Shown piece after piece: positions 1 through 13,200 of a DNA stretch of 64,000 nucleotides. The stretch comes from Motacilla alba alba (taxonomy: Eukaryota > Chordata > Aves > Passeriformes > Motacillidae): positions 65,595,666 to 65,659,665 of the forward strand of contig NC_052018.1 of the NCBI RefSeq assembly GCF_015832195.1, written 5' to 3'. The notes beneath the pieces were generated by a model. The model did not search any database, had not been told where the DNA came from, and saw only the letters and a list, made by a program, of their open reading frames with translations. A program made the position numbers and the translations under genes. The stretch's first letter is position 1. Every line of letters begins with the position of its first letter.

Positions 1-50
1 TTCTACTGGCCTAAATCCAAAATGATTGAAACTTCATTCTGGTTACTCAC

Positions 51-229
51 AAATGGAAAATGAATATCCGTATCTGGTCCGCTATTGTTCTGTACATGAC
101 CCTGCCGCTGAAGCCAACAGGAGAGTGAAGTGTAAATTCTTGAGGCACTGTGATTTGTGTCTCTCCCTTCATCTGAAGTAAAGTCTACATCAAATGCCAA
201 GGCAGTTGCTGAGGTGTGCAAACGATCTC
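51..229 (-). CDS. Candidate internal exon of an unidentified gene
   Basis: On the minus strand a 179-nt open stretch is bounded by a good acceptor (pyrimidine-rich, ending CCCTTACAG) and a consensus donor (TTT|GTGAGTAA). Two leading bases would complete a codon from an earlier exon; 59 full codons follow, beginning DRLHTSATALAF and ending DTDIHFPF. The composition is soluble and rich in Ser, Thr and Asp; no domain, membrane segment or known motif is visible and I do not recognise the family. If real, the gene runs right to left with its next exon off the left edge, but I found no convincing partner exon at higher coordinates. It could equally be a lncRNA exon or a chance open frame; splice-site quality is the only support. 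Confidence 0.27.
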
Positions 230-1071
230 CTGTAAGGGAGTGGCTGTGTGTGAAATAAACCACATTTACTCCTAAGGTTGTGGGTAGTGCAATTTGTTTG
301 CTGTCACTTTCTACAAAATGTGAATTATTTAACCACTTTCTAATTTCAAATTTGAACTATCACAGTCGATTTTCCCTGATGGGTAATAATGTCTGGAAAT
401 TCTTTCAGCATGGAGATACAGAGCGGGAAAACAAATTTCAGGTGTTTCCGAAGTGCATTTGCAAGTGGGTTTACTAATGCACGAGCGTTCATATATAGCA
501 GCGTGTAAAAATAAACAGCTGAGACCTGCCCACAAAGCCACACATGCAATTTGCACTGCACAGCTTTGACAGCAGGATGTTTCCAAACAGCAGAGACCTC
601 AAAAGAAGTTTTTTGCAGCTCTTGAGCTTATGTTTGCAATCTAAGCCCATCAAAAGGTCTGATACTCACTTTAATGCCTTTATGCTTATATCTTTTCAAG
701 CAAATCCTCTCCTCTTTAACAAGGTCCTTTGTCATTTAAAAAAAAGGCTATTGAAGTAGCATAGTGTATTATAGTAATACCTTTTCTAAAGCTTTTTGAG
801 TTGATATTTTAAAACATCTGGAACATTGATTATAAAAGAAGCTGCCTGATAAGCTAATGAATTTTGGGATTTTGCATTGTTTCATCCTGCTCTGTCTTTA
901 GCATAAGAAGGGTTTTTTGGTAAGAAAATCTGCCCTCTGGGGTCAGATGTTTCAATGTCAGCATAACTGCCCACCTACCTAGTTACAACCATTCAAGCTG
1001 CAGTGGGTGGTTGCTGCAGTTGTTTTGTGGGAATTCTTGGTCGTCTGACTCAGGTTCTGGGATATAAATGC
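230..1071. other. Gene-free stretch
   Basis: Moderately AT-rich sequence with only short, unrelated open frames on both strands. I see no splice-bounded exon, repeat family or RNA gene in it. Confidence 0.5.
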
Positions 1072-1222
1072 CTTCAGAATCACAGAATGGTTGGAGTTGC
1101 AAGGGTCCTCTGGAGGCCATCTAGTCCAGCCCCCTGCCAAAGCAGATTCATCTGGAGCAGGTTACATTGGATTGCATCCAAGCAGGTTTTGAGTATTTCC
1201 AGAGGAGATTCCACAACCTAAA
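1072..1222 (-). mobile_element. CR1 LINE 3'-end fragment
   Basis: The plus strand reads as the reverse complement of a CR1 3' region: it opens with AATCACAGAATGGTTGGAG, continues through AGGCCATCTAGTCCAGCCCC and reaches GATTCCACAACCT. This is the standard order at the antisense end of avian CR1 copies. No reverse-transcriptase part is present, so it is a short 5'-truncated copy of about 150 bp. Boundaries are approximate. Confidence 0.85.
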
Positions 1223-3775
1223 AAAGTCAATGAAATTTTAATCCTGCCAAATTGGACTCCCTTGGTTGATTGTAGACCTGGGAGGAAGAGTGTGATTGTT
1301 AGAGAAACTAAGCATCACAGTGGTGGTCTTCTAAACAAAAGGAACTTAAAATTATTCAGTGCCATACTCATGTGCAGGATATGATTTTCTGGGATATGAT
1401 ATTGCCTCTTCAAGTCAGGAGTTGCTTTCATGGGGAAGAGCTGTTTTCAGCCATGTGGGTCTCTCCTGTGGTTTCTCAGGGGCTTCATCCTGTATGATCC
1501 ATCCACTATGAGAGGATGAATCAGACTCCAGTCTAAAGGGAAAACTGTCCATGATTTGGAGTTGCATCTCCCATTATGGATGACAGCTAGGCTAGACAGG
1601 ACTGTAGGACTGAATTGTTCCTAAAGTTGTCTAAGTACAGCATAGCACAGGGAGCCTGATGGAGCTGTGTCTGATTTGGAGTAGTGGAAAGAGGGAAGAG
1701 TTGGGGCCTCTGACACCACATTTGAGAGGAGCTGTGTGAATGGCTGAGTTTTACAGAGCAGCATCAGGAGACCTCTGTGAGCTCATGGCAGGTTTGACTT
1801 GGAAGCTGCAGTGCTCAGGAGGATCATTGCATCTCCTGAGCTTAATAGCCCAAAACTGGGTTTTAGCAGAACTAGAGTGGCCCATTAAATAAATAAAAAA
1901 CAGTGACATAACACCTTCACTGGATGTAATTCTCTTTGGCACTAGTAAGTTCTTTGTATAGCTACACTTCAGCAATTTTTATCTGTTAGTATTTTTATTT
2001 TTTCCATATGTTTGGGAGTGTTCTTTTTAGCCAACTTTGCCACACTGTGTGACCTCTAGTTTTAGTGATTCCAAGCTACATCATGTGTTTTAGAAGTAAA
2101 AGCAAAAAGCTAGCCAGCATTGTCGTGGGTGATTAATTCAGAAGACTTAGAAAGATTCAGTCATCCACTGGTGCTTTTCTTTTCATTTTTCCCTTACAAA
2201 ACTGAACTGGTGGTGTAACAAATGTCACTTCAGTGTTTTATCTGAGGGGGAAAGGAGCTGAAGGTCAAGTCGTGGAACTACTGAAATGTTTGAACTTGTC
2301 ATGCAGGGCTGCAAGGGGAAGCAAGGGTGAAAATATCATATACATGTTACTGCCTGCTGCACAACACCATGGCTTATTTCTGGCTTTGGCAGTATCGTGA
2401 TAGGTGAGAAGTCAGGACTAACAGGAGTGTACTTAGAGCTCATTCATCACCCAGCAAACTTTAAACCATCTGTGCCTCAAAATGTCTGGCTTTAGTCTTT
2501 ACCAATGCTTAGTGACAGGGAGGCACGGTAGCTGCCAGCCCTTCGGATTGATCAGGAAGCAGTGTGTTCGTTAGTCATACAGGAACATCTGGGTGGGCTG
2601 TGCACACATGTGCTAATCCAAGAGTACAGGGGCAAGGTAAGCAAGCCACATCGTGACGTGTGCATGAAGATATTTCCATTTTTTTGGATTACAGGAGACT
2701 TCAGTTTTAATCTCAAGACAGTGATAAGAATTCAACTTCAAACCAGTGTCACATTTTTTACTTTAAAAGCATGGTGATGATTTTCAGTAGGCTACATAGA
2801 ATTTTCTTTTTTCTAGTGAACCACTTAGTTGGAGTTGCTTCCCTTTTGGCTGTTAGCTGCTGCTTAATAGGACCATGAGAGACCGTGTGAGTGGGAAGTG
2901 AAGTTGAATTTATTATTTCTGGTCATTCTGCCATAATTAGTACAATTCTGATTAAAAATGGCAAATTATAAGGAGCGTGTATGCATCTCTAAAATGAAAA
3001 GTCAATTAATGAACTAAACTGCTTGCTCAGGAGCAAAAGCTGTACAAGAGGAAGGAGCAGCTCTACCAGCTCTATGAGGCCATGTATAGGAGCTATCTCC
3101 TTTCAAGAGAGGGCTCTGACACCTATATATACAAACCAATATATCACATATTCCTGAGGCACAGAACAGATTGTCTTGCACCTAAAGCAGGACTATCTGC
3201 TACTTAGAGGACTTGTTGTGGAACACTAACTTTTCTTGCAGACAGGCTCATTTGAAGTCGTTTGAGGTCAGCAGTGGCCTGAACCTGCACACGCAGATGT
3301 GGAGCTACAGATGGCCCAGGGCAGCTTGCGCAAGTGCAGCTATACTGGACCTCATTTTCCACCACTGCAAATCAATGCACCCCTTGCAAAAGTTGTGGGG
3401 TTTTTTTTGCAGAAGTATCATTCAGAAGGAGGTACTAACAGTCTCTGAGAATTAATTCCTAATCAAATATGATTTTAGTCACACGAGGGATACACCCAGC
3501 AACAAGAACAATGAAAGTCAGTTAATGGGGCTTTATTTACTCTCCCAGTTGTACCTATGGTTCAGAACTGTTATCAGCAATGCTGTTCACATCCAAACTG
3601 GGGAAGTTTATTTGTACATGTTAGTGTGAATTAGTATGATGGTAAAGGACGTACTGGAACATATGTTAGGATTTGAGCTCAGGTTTGAAAGATATATTTC
3701 TACTTAGTGAGCTTGAAAGATTTCTGTTTCTTTGTCCCGAGTATTTGCACATTTGACAAGAAGAAATGCCCATAT

Positions 3776-3906
3776 TTGCTTATATTTCTTTCTATAATAT
3801 ATAGAATAATATATATTTACATAGAATACCTTTAAACATTATATTTCTATATTATACATAAGTATAGGTAATTTCTATGTATTATATAAAAATAAAATTA
3901 TTTTCT
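3776..3906. repeat. AT-rich low-complexity tract
   Basis: About 130 bp made almost wholly of A and T, with repeated TATATT, ATAATATA and TTCTATATTATA words. It is self-complementary in places and so hairpin-prone. No dispersed repeat family is recognised. Confidence 0.6.
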
Positions 3907-6900
3907 TGCCAATAAGAAATTATTTTCTTACTCTTACACATCAGAAATTCTAAGTTTTGGTGACCAGATGCAAAGACAAGTAGCCACTGTGGCTGTTTCA
4001 AAGAATAGCTAATACACTGTTACCTCTTCATGACAAAACTGACAGATGTATCACAAGGAGATAAATCAGAGGCAGTTTTGGCATGACAATGAAAGACACA
4101 GGGCTGTCATTGTGGTCCTAAAAGGAAGAATTCTAGTAGGATTTAACCAAGAGAGCAATACTACAATGAATGCTCATATTTAGAAGTATATGGGCAAAAT
4201 TATGCACAGTAGCAGTTTATTTTTAAATTATTTGTACAATTTGCCTTTTACAGTGATGTCCTTGATTCCATTTTTTTTCTAAGCAGGCTGATTCAACTGA
4301 GACTCTGCACAGAGAAGATAGATAGGTTATTCCCTCGTATTAATTGCCTGTGCCTGCAATGACAGGTTAAATCTGGTATCCTGCACACTCCCTTTTTCCA
4401 AGGACAAAGCCTTCCCTCTCCCGGGCCCTATATATAGAGGACAAGTTCTAGGGAATGATGCTGGGGAACTCCAGTGAGCAATGCTAGTGAATCTCTCAGC
4501 ATCTTTGTTGGAATGAGGAAGGGAATTCCCCAAGTGCTCAGTCATCTGGGGAAAGATCTTGATATGCATGTCATTGTCTTGATTCAGTTCTGCAAAAATA
4601 GTGAATTTCAAAAACAAGACTGCAAATTAAGGAAGAACTTTCACCATCCATAATAAAACAGATCAGGATTCAGAAATTCTACCCCTTTCACACCCTTGCA
4701 ACATACCCAGAACTGAACATCCAGGTCAGCTGCACAGACGAAAATAAAAACTTGCTTCACTGATTGGGCTCTCAGCCCATAACTCCCTCCCATCACAGCT
4801 GTGCATAGAAGTTACTGGGGCTGTAGCTATCTCTCCTGCTTCATAAACACACGTGCTGGAGGCTTGCAATGTCCCACTTAAAGATCTTTCGTAATACCAA
4901 AGAAAGAGGTCTGCAGAATGATGATTTGGCAGAACTTCAATTTCTTGTCTAGAAGCAGGAGGCTAAATCTTGTCAGATTTATGAACCTTAGACCTCGTAA
5001 GAGCTAACAACTGCAAAAGGCTGAGGAAGGCCACTTGCTGTATGATAGGCTAAGAAATCACTGTCACTTTGGTCTAAAACCCAAAAAATTGCATGGCAAA
5101 AATCTACCCTATTCCACAAAGAGAAGATGAAGTCAGCTACTGCAAATAGATGCTGATGTTATAAGGCTGCACATTTTAAAGAAGATAAAATGTCAGCAAT
5201 ACATTTTAAGGGTTTCTTATCCTCCCCCATTAGTTTTTATTCATATAGATGAGTAAATGTAAAACAGCTATAATTTATAGTGATAGACCCAAAAGGAAAT
5301 TCAGGTCCCTTTAAGACAACCACTACTGGATAACCCCTGTGATGAAATCAAAACTCACTCTGCAGCCACATCTTGAGGAGTCTGTTTCTCACATGAGCAA
5401 TAATCAATATGGAATATGGCTTGCCCCTTAAGGCACCATGATCTCCTTTTCTTCAGAATTAGATGAGGCCATATTAGGTCCTCATAGAAAAATAAAATAA
5501 ATCAGATGCAATGGTAAATTACTTATTTATGCTCTTCAAAAGTATTTTAGGATGACATTGTTTTGCCAAGGTTTTGAATCACAAGGTGAACTAAGGACTG
5601 GTTTAACAGGATCACATGTTCCTAAAGTTTTGGGGGTTTTGTCTTTTTAAAGGAAGTCATGCTGTTGTGTGGACTACTTACATAACAAGGTCTGAAGCAA
5701 TAACTGACATTTATATCTGGAAGCAGAAGCAAACCCTAGTACTGTTTTTCTCAGACTTTGTTTGTTGAGAGCATTTACAATCTTGTGGCTTTTAGACTTA
5801 GCATCTGTTTTGGAATCCATTTCCAAAATGTCACAGTGTCTTCTGCTTTGATTTCTTCCCTTGTTTAATGTCAATGTGGTGACTTTCAGATATATCTTTA
5901 AAGAGATAAACTAGTTCATAAAACCTTGTTGCCACGAGCCAGCTGCCATTAATGACTAAACCTCTACCACCTGACACCTATCAAGCAGATAGTGTATTTT
6001 GTGTCATGGTATCTCATAAACACTAGGAATATGATATAATATTTTCTCCTCTGATCTACAAAGTATTCTCCCTCTGGGCTTTGAATAATAAATTTTCTTG
6101 CTATTATCATCACTATAGGATGTCCCAGCATAAAACAATGTGCTCTTCTGGGATATTATAGTGCTCCCATTAGACAACTCCTGTTTCAAGACCCCATAAT
6201 TCATCGGCTGAATGCTTGTAAATGTCACCTAGTTATAACTCCTGTAGGAGCAAGTACTATCGTGTGCTTTCTGGCACTACATACCCTGTCTGATGAGACA
6301 GAGACAGATTCTTTGATGTTTGTTTTCCTTTGGGACTACAAGTGTGTCATTTTAAGCTGCCATTTAAACTACCATCACTACAGAACTTTTCCTGTGCATA
6401 TCACTGGACAGGCTGCTCTAGAAATAATAAAAAGTATCAGTCCAAATAATGTAGACAAAACACAAATTGATTTTAATGGGATTTTTGCCTCTTTAATCGT
6501 GGTTGAATAATTTGCCATCTAGCTGCAATAGTAAAGCTGAAGTAAAAATGTGTGCTGGTTGCTCCTTAGTTTCGTTTCTGCCAAGTCATTGCACAGGCTT
6601 GCTGCAAGAATTATTATTCTTGTAAAGGGGATACTGAAACCCCATGGTTGAACACTGCTCTGGGCTATGTATCAGCGAAATGATGGCAGCTGGGATTCAG
6701 AAACTACCATGTAAGAAACTTGCTCTCTTGGCCCAGAGGTAATGTAACTTCATCTTTATCCTCACATCACACATGCAGAACTTACAGGCTTGCAAGCAGC
6801 TGCGGTGACACATCTGAATTCTGCACTGCAGAGAAATGTGATTGTGAGAGACCAAAAAACCTGAACACCTGGATTGTAAACCCTCCATTCATCAGCATTG

Positions 6901-9642
6901 ATGGGGTTCATCCTTGGCAACTTTTGGGCAACTGGATAAAATAAAAGCTATGATGCAGTTTGATCCACTAAACTTTTAGACTGTGGAAAGGGTTTTATCA
7001 GACATTGAAGTGATTTAACTAAACAACAGAATCCTGTGACTAGATTTGATATTCATGCATCCCACAAAATAACCTGATTGTGAACTGAAGGAGTCAAAAT
7101 CAGATTGAGAAAAGCAATGAGAATTACTAAATTTCAATAATAAAGTGGTTACTTATTCAGAAGACTCTTTAGAAAAAGGTATTAACTCCATTTCCCTATT
7201 AGAAGTCCCAATTGCCACTTCCTTTTTAAATAATAATTTAAAAATTTCACACTACTTTTTAAACATTTTTAATTTTTCCAGATTTGCCAGAGGATAGAAA
7301 AAGTGAAGGACTGCAAGGAAAAAAACATTTATCTGGTTCTTTTGTTTGCACTTTCTTCTGTGAGAGTCTGAATAAAATCAAAAATCAAAAGCAAAAAATT
7401 CCTGGGGCGGAGTCACAAAATCTTTTTCTGAAACAAGGCGGTGTCTGAACAAGAGTGTTGCCTGCTGTGTTGGATGTCATACAACCCCTTGTCTCAGGTG
7501 TGTTTTTACAACACTTCTTGCCTCCCCTTGCCCGTGCCTGTTGTTTGCCTGGTGCTCAGAGATCCCTCCCAGGCCTTCCCTTTGAGGCCGGGCAGCCAAG
7601 GGGGCTGGCTCAGGGGCTGGAGCAGGTAACCTCTCTGCTTTCATTCCTGAGGTGGATGTGATTTAATGCTAGGAGTGAACAAAGACCTCAAAAGTATTTT
7701 AATGCTTGTTCAAAAAGCTGTTACACTGAAGTGCTGAGTTCACTTCATCTGCAGTCAGTCTTTGTGTGTGACTTCTTGCAAATATTTGACTGTAGAGGAA
7801 GGCACGTTTTACACTGTTGGATATGTTTATTGTATTTTAGAGAAGAATCCAATATAGTAAGTTCTCAATATTAATGAAAAAAGGGGTTTTTTTTCTTGTT
7901 GGGTGAATTTGATCATCACAAAAGAGAATGAATTCCTAATGGGAGGTGTAGATCCAGCACCTTATAATCTGGATATTCTGGAGACATTACATATTTTATT
8001 ATAATCTTCCATATTAAATAAAATAAAATAAAAAAAATCTTAGCCAGAAAAGCTTTTCTGTAGAGGAGAATTGGATTACAAAGTGAACTCTGACTCCAGG
8101 GAACATGGTGCCATCCTCAATCAACATGGCTTGGATTTAAGTTTTTAATGAAATATGCAAACAGGTAGTATACTTGGAGTAGGACAGGGAAGAGTGACTC
8201 TGTTATTGTAAATAAATTTGCCTCCGTGAAGTTTTTCACTGGCTGAAATGTTCTGTGACACTTACTTATTTTATTTATTTCAAGCCTTTATTCATGTTAG
8301 TTTGCACACTGTAAAATTTAAAATTGTCCCTTAGAGTGAAAGCTGTGATGATAATTTTATTGAAAGATTTAACTTGAAATTGCAAGACAGACTACCCTAA
8401 AATTACTGGCATGCCTGTTTTGGATTAATTCCAGAAATATTTGAGCCCTCCCACCAAAAATTGCACGAAGAGTTACATGCACCCAGCTGCAGGCCCTGAG
8501 GGAAGGGGCACGCTTTGTAAAGAATCCTTCTGGGGGGGCAGCTCCTGCTGACTTGCCCATTTGGCTCACAGTCAGTAAATTGCTTCTGCACAGTGGTCCA
8601 AATCAAAACCTGATGCTACAGGAAATACTTGCTTCCCTTGGTAAGCCAGAGCTCTCAGCTGAGCTGGTAAACCAGCAGAGATGAGGATTTAGAGAGGAAG
8701 ACGTGATGGGCAGCTGGGAGATAGTGATATCTTAACCTGGATCGTGAGCAGCTGATGGTTTGTCAGACCAAAGCCCACGTCCTTGTCCCTGCAGTCTGCA
8801 GCACTAGCTATTGCTCAGCCCTGGCTTGTCATTCCATTTATTACTGGCAGATAAATACATTAGCTTGGTGTTTCTGCTCAGATTATCATCAGCAAAAAGG
8901 TAATATATTTAAATTATTGTCAGTCTTTATTTTAGTAATGCACAGAGATGAACTGCAAACTCCTCGCAGAAGGATGTGTTTTGTGCAGGTTTACAGAGGT
9001 ATCACAATGCAAATCTACATTTACTGAACAAATTTTCTTTTCCACCTACATTAGCTAGTGACTATTTTAATTGCTTTCTTAAATTCTGCAGTAAAATTAC
9101 ATGGGAACTTGTACAAATATGAAAATATGCATGACTTTATGGTCAGACTGTACATGTTGTTCAGCTAAAGATACTGCAATAGAATTGGTCAATATAGAGA
9201 ATTTATCCTCTGTTGTAGATTTCTGCTTTTACTTTTCCTTTTGACCTGAATTAAAAGGATGATTTAATATTCTTTTTGTTGCCCATGAAGTAAGGATTCA
9301 ATAAATTCTTATTTTAAAATTTCAAGCAGGTCTTTTTCAATTATTTAATCTCATAAAGTAAAGAACTTTGTTTGGAATAGCTTCAGCTTCAGTCATAACC
9401 TATTAAGTCCGAATGAAGCACACTGATTTTCTTCAAAGCATTAATTCTTTCCATTATTTTCTTATAAAAGTCAACATATTCCTGTGGAAAATTATTCAAT
9501 TTCACTACATATTTTCTACAGTAGAAATATGCAGTTCAGAAAAATTTCAGTCAACCCTAGATTCAGATTAATGTTTAATTATCACATAGGAATACAAGCC
9601 TTTCTTCTTTAAAGGAGTACTGGACAGCTGTGGACAGAAAAG

Positions 9643-10209
9643 CTATGGGAGCACAGGGGCAGTGTTGGCAGTCCATGTCCAGGGAAGGTGGATGAGTGGC
9701 CCAGAGCAAATACACAGTGAGAAAGTACCAGGTATGGACACAGGAGAGCAAAGATGAGGTCTTCTGTGCAATCTCCTTCTCAAAAGTAGGAGAGCCAGGC
9801 AGAGAGCTCCAGAGACAAGAGAAAAGACAACCCAGAAGAAATTTAACCACAAAAGAACTAAAGGCGCCGTTTGGCCTGACTCTTCTACTGACTCATGGCA
9901 GCAAGGATGCCTGTTCCCTTGGTCAGCCACAGCAGGTGTGTCAGGTGAGGCTTTGTGTTGCTCAAGCCTCCCATTCTCTGTGATCTCCTCTCTTGACCAA
10001 AAGCCATGCATTACGCACCAGCTAGGTGAGGATACAACCTTTCTGGTGGCATCCTTTGTGCGTAATACCCATGAAATGCATTTTTCTTGTGAGTTGTTTA
10101 CTTTCCATCCCCATCTGACTGCCTTCGTTATTGTGGGGAAGCAACAAAGCATGTCTTTCCACCAACTCTGGATAGGAAAGTCAAAGGCTCCAAACCTGGT
10201 GCAAGCCAC
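9643..10209 (-). other. Unassigned 188-codon open frame, probably not a gene
   Basis: An uninterrupted minus-strand frame of 188 codons, beginning MACTRFGAFDF. Residues near 118-142 form a hydrophobic stretch (LVLLWLNFFWVVFSLVSGAL) followed by an Arg-rich run (LLLRRRLHRRP), as in a single membrane anchor with positive flank. There is no signal peptide, domain or family I recognise. It overlaps open frames on the other strand and there is no sign of conserved codon use. It may be chance, or a remnant of an unrecognised mobile element. Confidence 0.12.
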
Positions 10210-13200
10210 TTCAGTCCATCACTCATTATGGTGATCTAAAGCATGATCTAACTGCGTAATGGAACTTTCCTGTGAAAAAAGTTCAGGAACCAGAATGAAG
10301 CATGACTAGAGAAGCATACACAGGAGTCAGGAGAAGGACCTGGGGCTTATATCTTGGTGTGGTCATAGTGGTGATTGTCACTGTGACAGAAAGGGCACAG
10401 AACCCCATGGCAGAGCTTTGTGAGTCATTATCTTCTCTGCTATTGATTGCCATTTCAGCACTCTGGCCTAAGAGGAAATATGGTAGTCATTGTCCTTCAA
10501 AAGTTTTTTTGTTTAATTAACTCCTGATGAGAATATTTATATTAAAATAACAACTGAAGGGATTCCTTTGTTACATCATTAAGCCTCTTCCCTGGATTAA
10601 ATGTTGATGGGTTTTTTTTTGCACGCCTCTCTCCAGGTGAGCTGTGCAGCAGGGTTTTCCCCCTTCTTAAATACGTGATCCCAGATCAGCAGAGGCACAG
10701 TGATGGATGGGCTTGGTCTTGGCTGCTGGTGGGTCTGTCCTGGAGCCAGCTTCGGGCTCTTCTCACAGAAGCCATCTCTGTAGCCCCCCACATAATCAAA
10801 AGCTTAGCACACAACCAAAATATAAGCATATAACTTACCAAACTGATTTTAACAAAAATGCTGTCCTTCAGAGTTAAAAATGCTGTAACAGTTCATATAT
10901 CCTCAAATTTGCATCTGTAGAGAAATTATCATCTTCTATATTTGGTGCAATTGTTCTGTGAACTATTCAGATCAATCACATAGTTACAGTGAAACAGTCT
11001 GTGAACAGTTAATAAAAAGCACGTCTGAACTGAAAAATCACTCTTTGCATGCTTTGCATCTGTCCATATTTTGGTGGTTTTGTTTTTATTTGCCTTCTTG
11101 TGTCTTTGAATAGCCTCTTATTTTCTGCTTTTGAAATAACATAAGCCAGTATATTTTCCAGACTTTGGTGGTGCCAGACACACCGTGCTTCTGATGCCAC
11201 GCTCTGTCAGATGACAGATGAAACTGAGTTCAGCAAAGCCAGAAATTAAAACTCAAATCTTACTCAAGTCACTAGGGCACAGGCACAGTAACTGCAGCAT
11301 GAGCCCAGTGCTCTGCTGAGTTGGGATCCACGGTGTGAAAGGCTACACTGCACTTTTCCCAGGAATGCTGAAGCTGGCCCAGAGCTGCCCATACTGTCAG
11401 ATCAGGCCTGGCTCCATGGAGGAGCCTCCCTCCACGTTGCTGGTGCAGGGTGGTTCTGACATTAATCCAGTGTGTGAGCCAGAAATTCCCCACTCAAAAC
11501 CTAGGACACTAGGTTCCCACAAAAAAGGAGATGTGGCCAGCCCATGAATCTTCCCCCCCTTTAGGGGAGAAGCTGTTTGTAGGTGTTGGTCACAATCCCT
11601 GTGGCAAACTAAGGCATTAGCTCAAGAGCTTTCTGACTCTGAGACTTTTATCTATAGGATGCAATTAAGTGTACTGAAAATTTGCAGGGCTTTGTGGCCT
11701 GGGGAGAGGTCACAGCTGCAGTTAGTCATTGTATGTATGCAAGTTAATAATGAGATCTTACAGTCTGAAGCAGACCAGAAGCCATTCTGCCAGCCTCATT
11801 CTTTATCACAGAGGCCATGTGAAAAGGCACTCTTTTAGAGTGAGGAACATCCCTAGACTTTAATTTTTCTCTTACTGCATCTTTAAACAGGACAGTTTAT
11901 TAGCTGCAGTTAAAGGGAAAAATAGAATTACCTAATGTCAACAGCAGTTTTATTCTACCTGTCAGGCCATTGGGACATCTAACTAATGGGATGGGTGTTG
12001 GCAAGTAAACGCAATACTGATAAAGGTTCTTGCAATTACACTGGAGATGTTGCTCTGTATTGTGTTCGTGAGGACAATATGTGCACCAGCAGAAGTCTGA
12101 AGGTTAATGGAGAAATATTAGGAGACAAGGAGACTTGTCAGCAGCTGCTGTTTGTACAAACCTTCATAAAGGGAACATTTCCATCTTTATGCACCCACAG
12201 CTCCATTAAAAGCAATCATTGTTAAAAGCAATTATGTTTATTTTATTAGCACTGAGGCATGAGATTGCTCTGCTCTAGAGCCTGGCTTTTGGAATAGGGT
12301 GGTTTGAGGGGAGCCTTAGGCATGTGCTCCAGGCTTGCTTTTGCTGGCACCCTAATTTCACCCCAATATCACCCCAGTGCCTCTGAGGGGGCACTTCAGT
12401 ACATTGCAGGGAGCTGCACCACAGCATCTGTTTGCCAGCACAGTCCTGGCAGCTTCAGAGCCTACAGCCCACACTCAACCACATGGGATAGAGGTGCAGT
12501 TGCCAGGGACAGCAAGGTGCCACATGTGTCACTTGTAAGGGAATGCCCAGATGAGAAGGGAGACTTCGTCAGTGCTGAGAGGGAGAAGGGCCACATCTGT
12601 CCCTTCCCTTTCCTGGGAAGTGAGCTGCTGGCAGCCCCACTGACACATGGGCTCAATGAACACATTGCTCACTAGCCCCAGGCTGCCTTCCACCCAGCCA
12701 CAGACCATTGCGGGGTGGGTGTTGAGCACTTGGAGGTGCCGGTGAAGGCCTAAAAGGGAGGTGAAGGGGAGCTAGAGGCATTACTGTGCAAATGTCATAA
12801 GGAAGGAACACTCCAGGCTTAGGCTGATGAGGTCCTGGATGAACACCAATTTCAGCAGAAGCTGGGACCACATGGTCTCTGGGTCCCTTCCAGCCCAGGG
12901 GCTCTGGAACGGATTCTTTGAATGCTTGGCAGAGGGTAGATGCTCTAGAAAATCTGAAGGGAAACACAACTTTGTGGTGGAGGGGTTGACAGAGGCTGGT
13001 GCCATGGCAGCGGGGTGGAGGTGGGAGGTGACATGCAAATTCATAAGGAGAAAGCCTTTGTTAGCTCTCAAAGCAGAGCAGCTTAAGAGGAGAAAATTAA
13101 CATTCATTAGCCTAATTTCAAACTAACAGCTGGTGCCAGACATGATTAAACTCACACTGTGTAAGAGAGTGAAGGCAAAAGTACACATCACCTTCTCTGC

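Noticed and set aside
4327..4589. Minus-strand frame after a strong acceptor-like CTATTTTTGCAG, which could be a terminal coding exon
   Set aside because: No donor partner or homologous protein was found, and the translation has no recognisable domain. Strong acceptor-like strings are common in AT-rich DNA.
12820..12905. CR1-tail-like words (GGGTCCCTTCCAGCCCAGGG)
   Set aside because: Single short match without the neighbouring CR1 blocks, so not called.
12304..13126. Cluster of overlapping 67-123 codon frames on both strands
   Set aside because: They overlap in several frames, have no splice or codon signal and resemble no protein; explained by locally higher GC.
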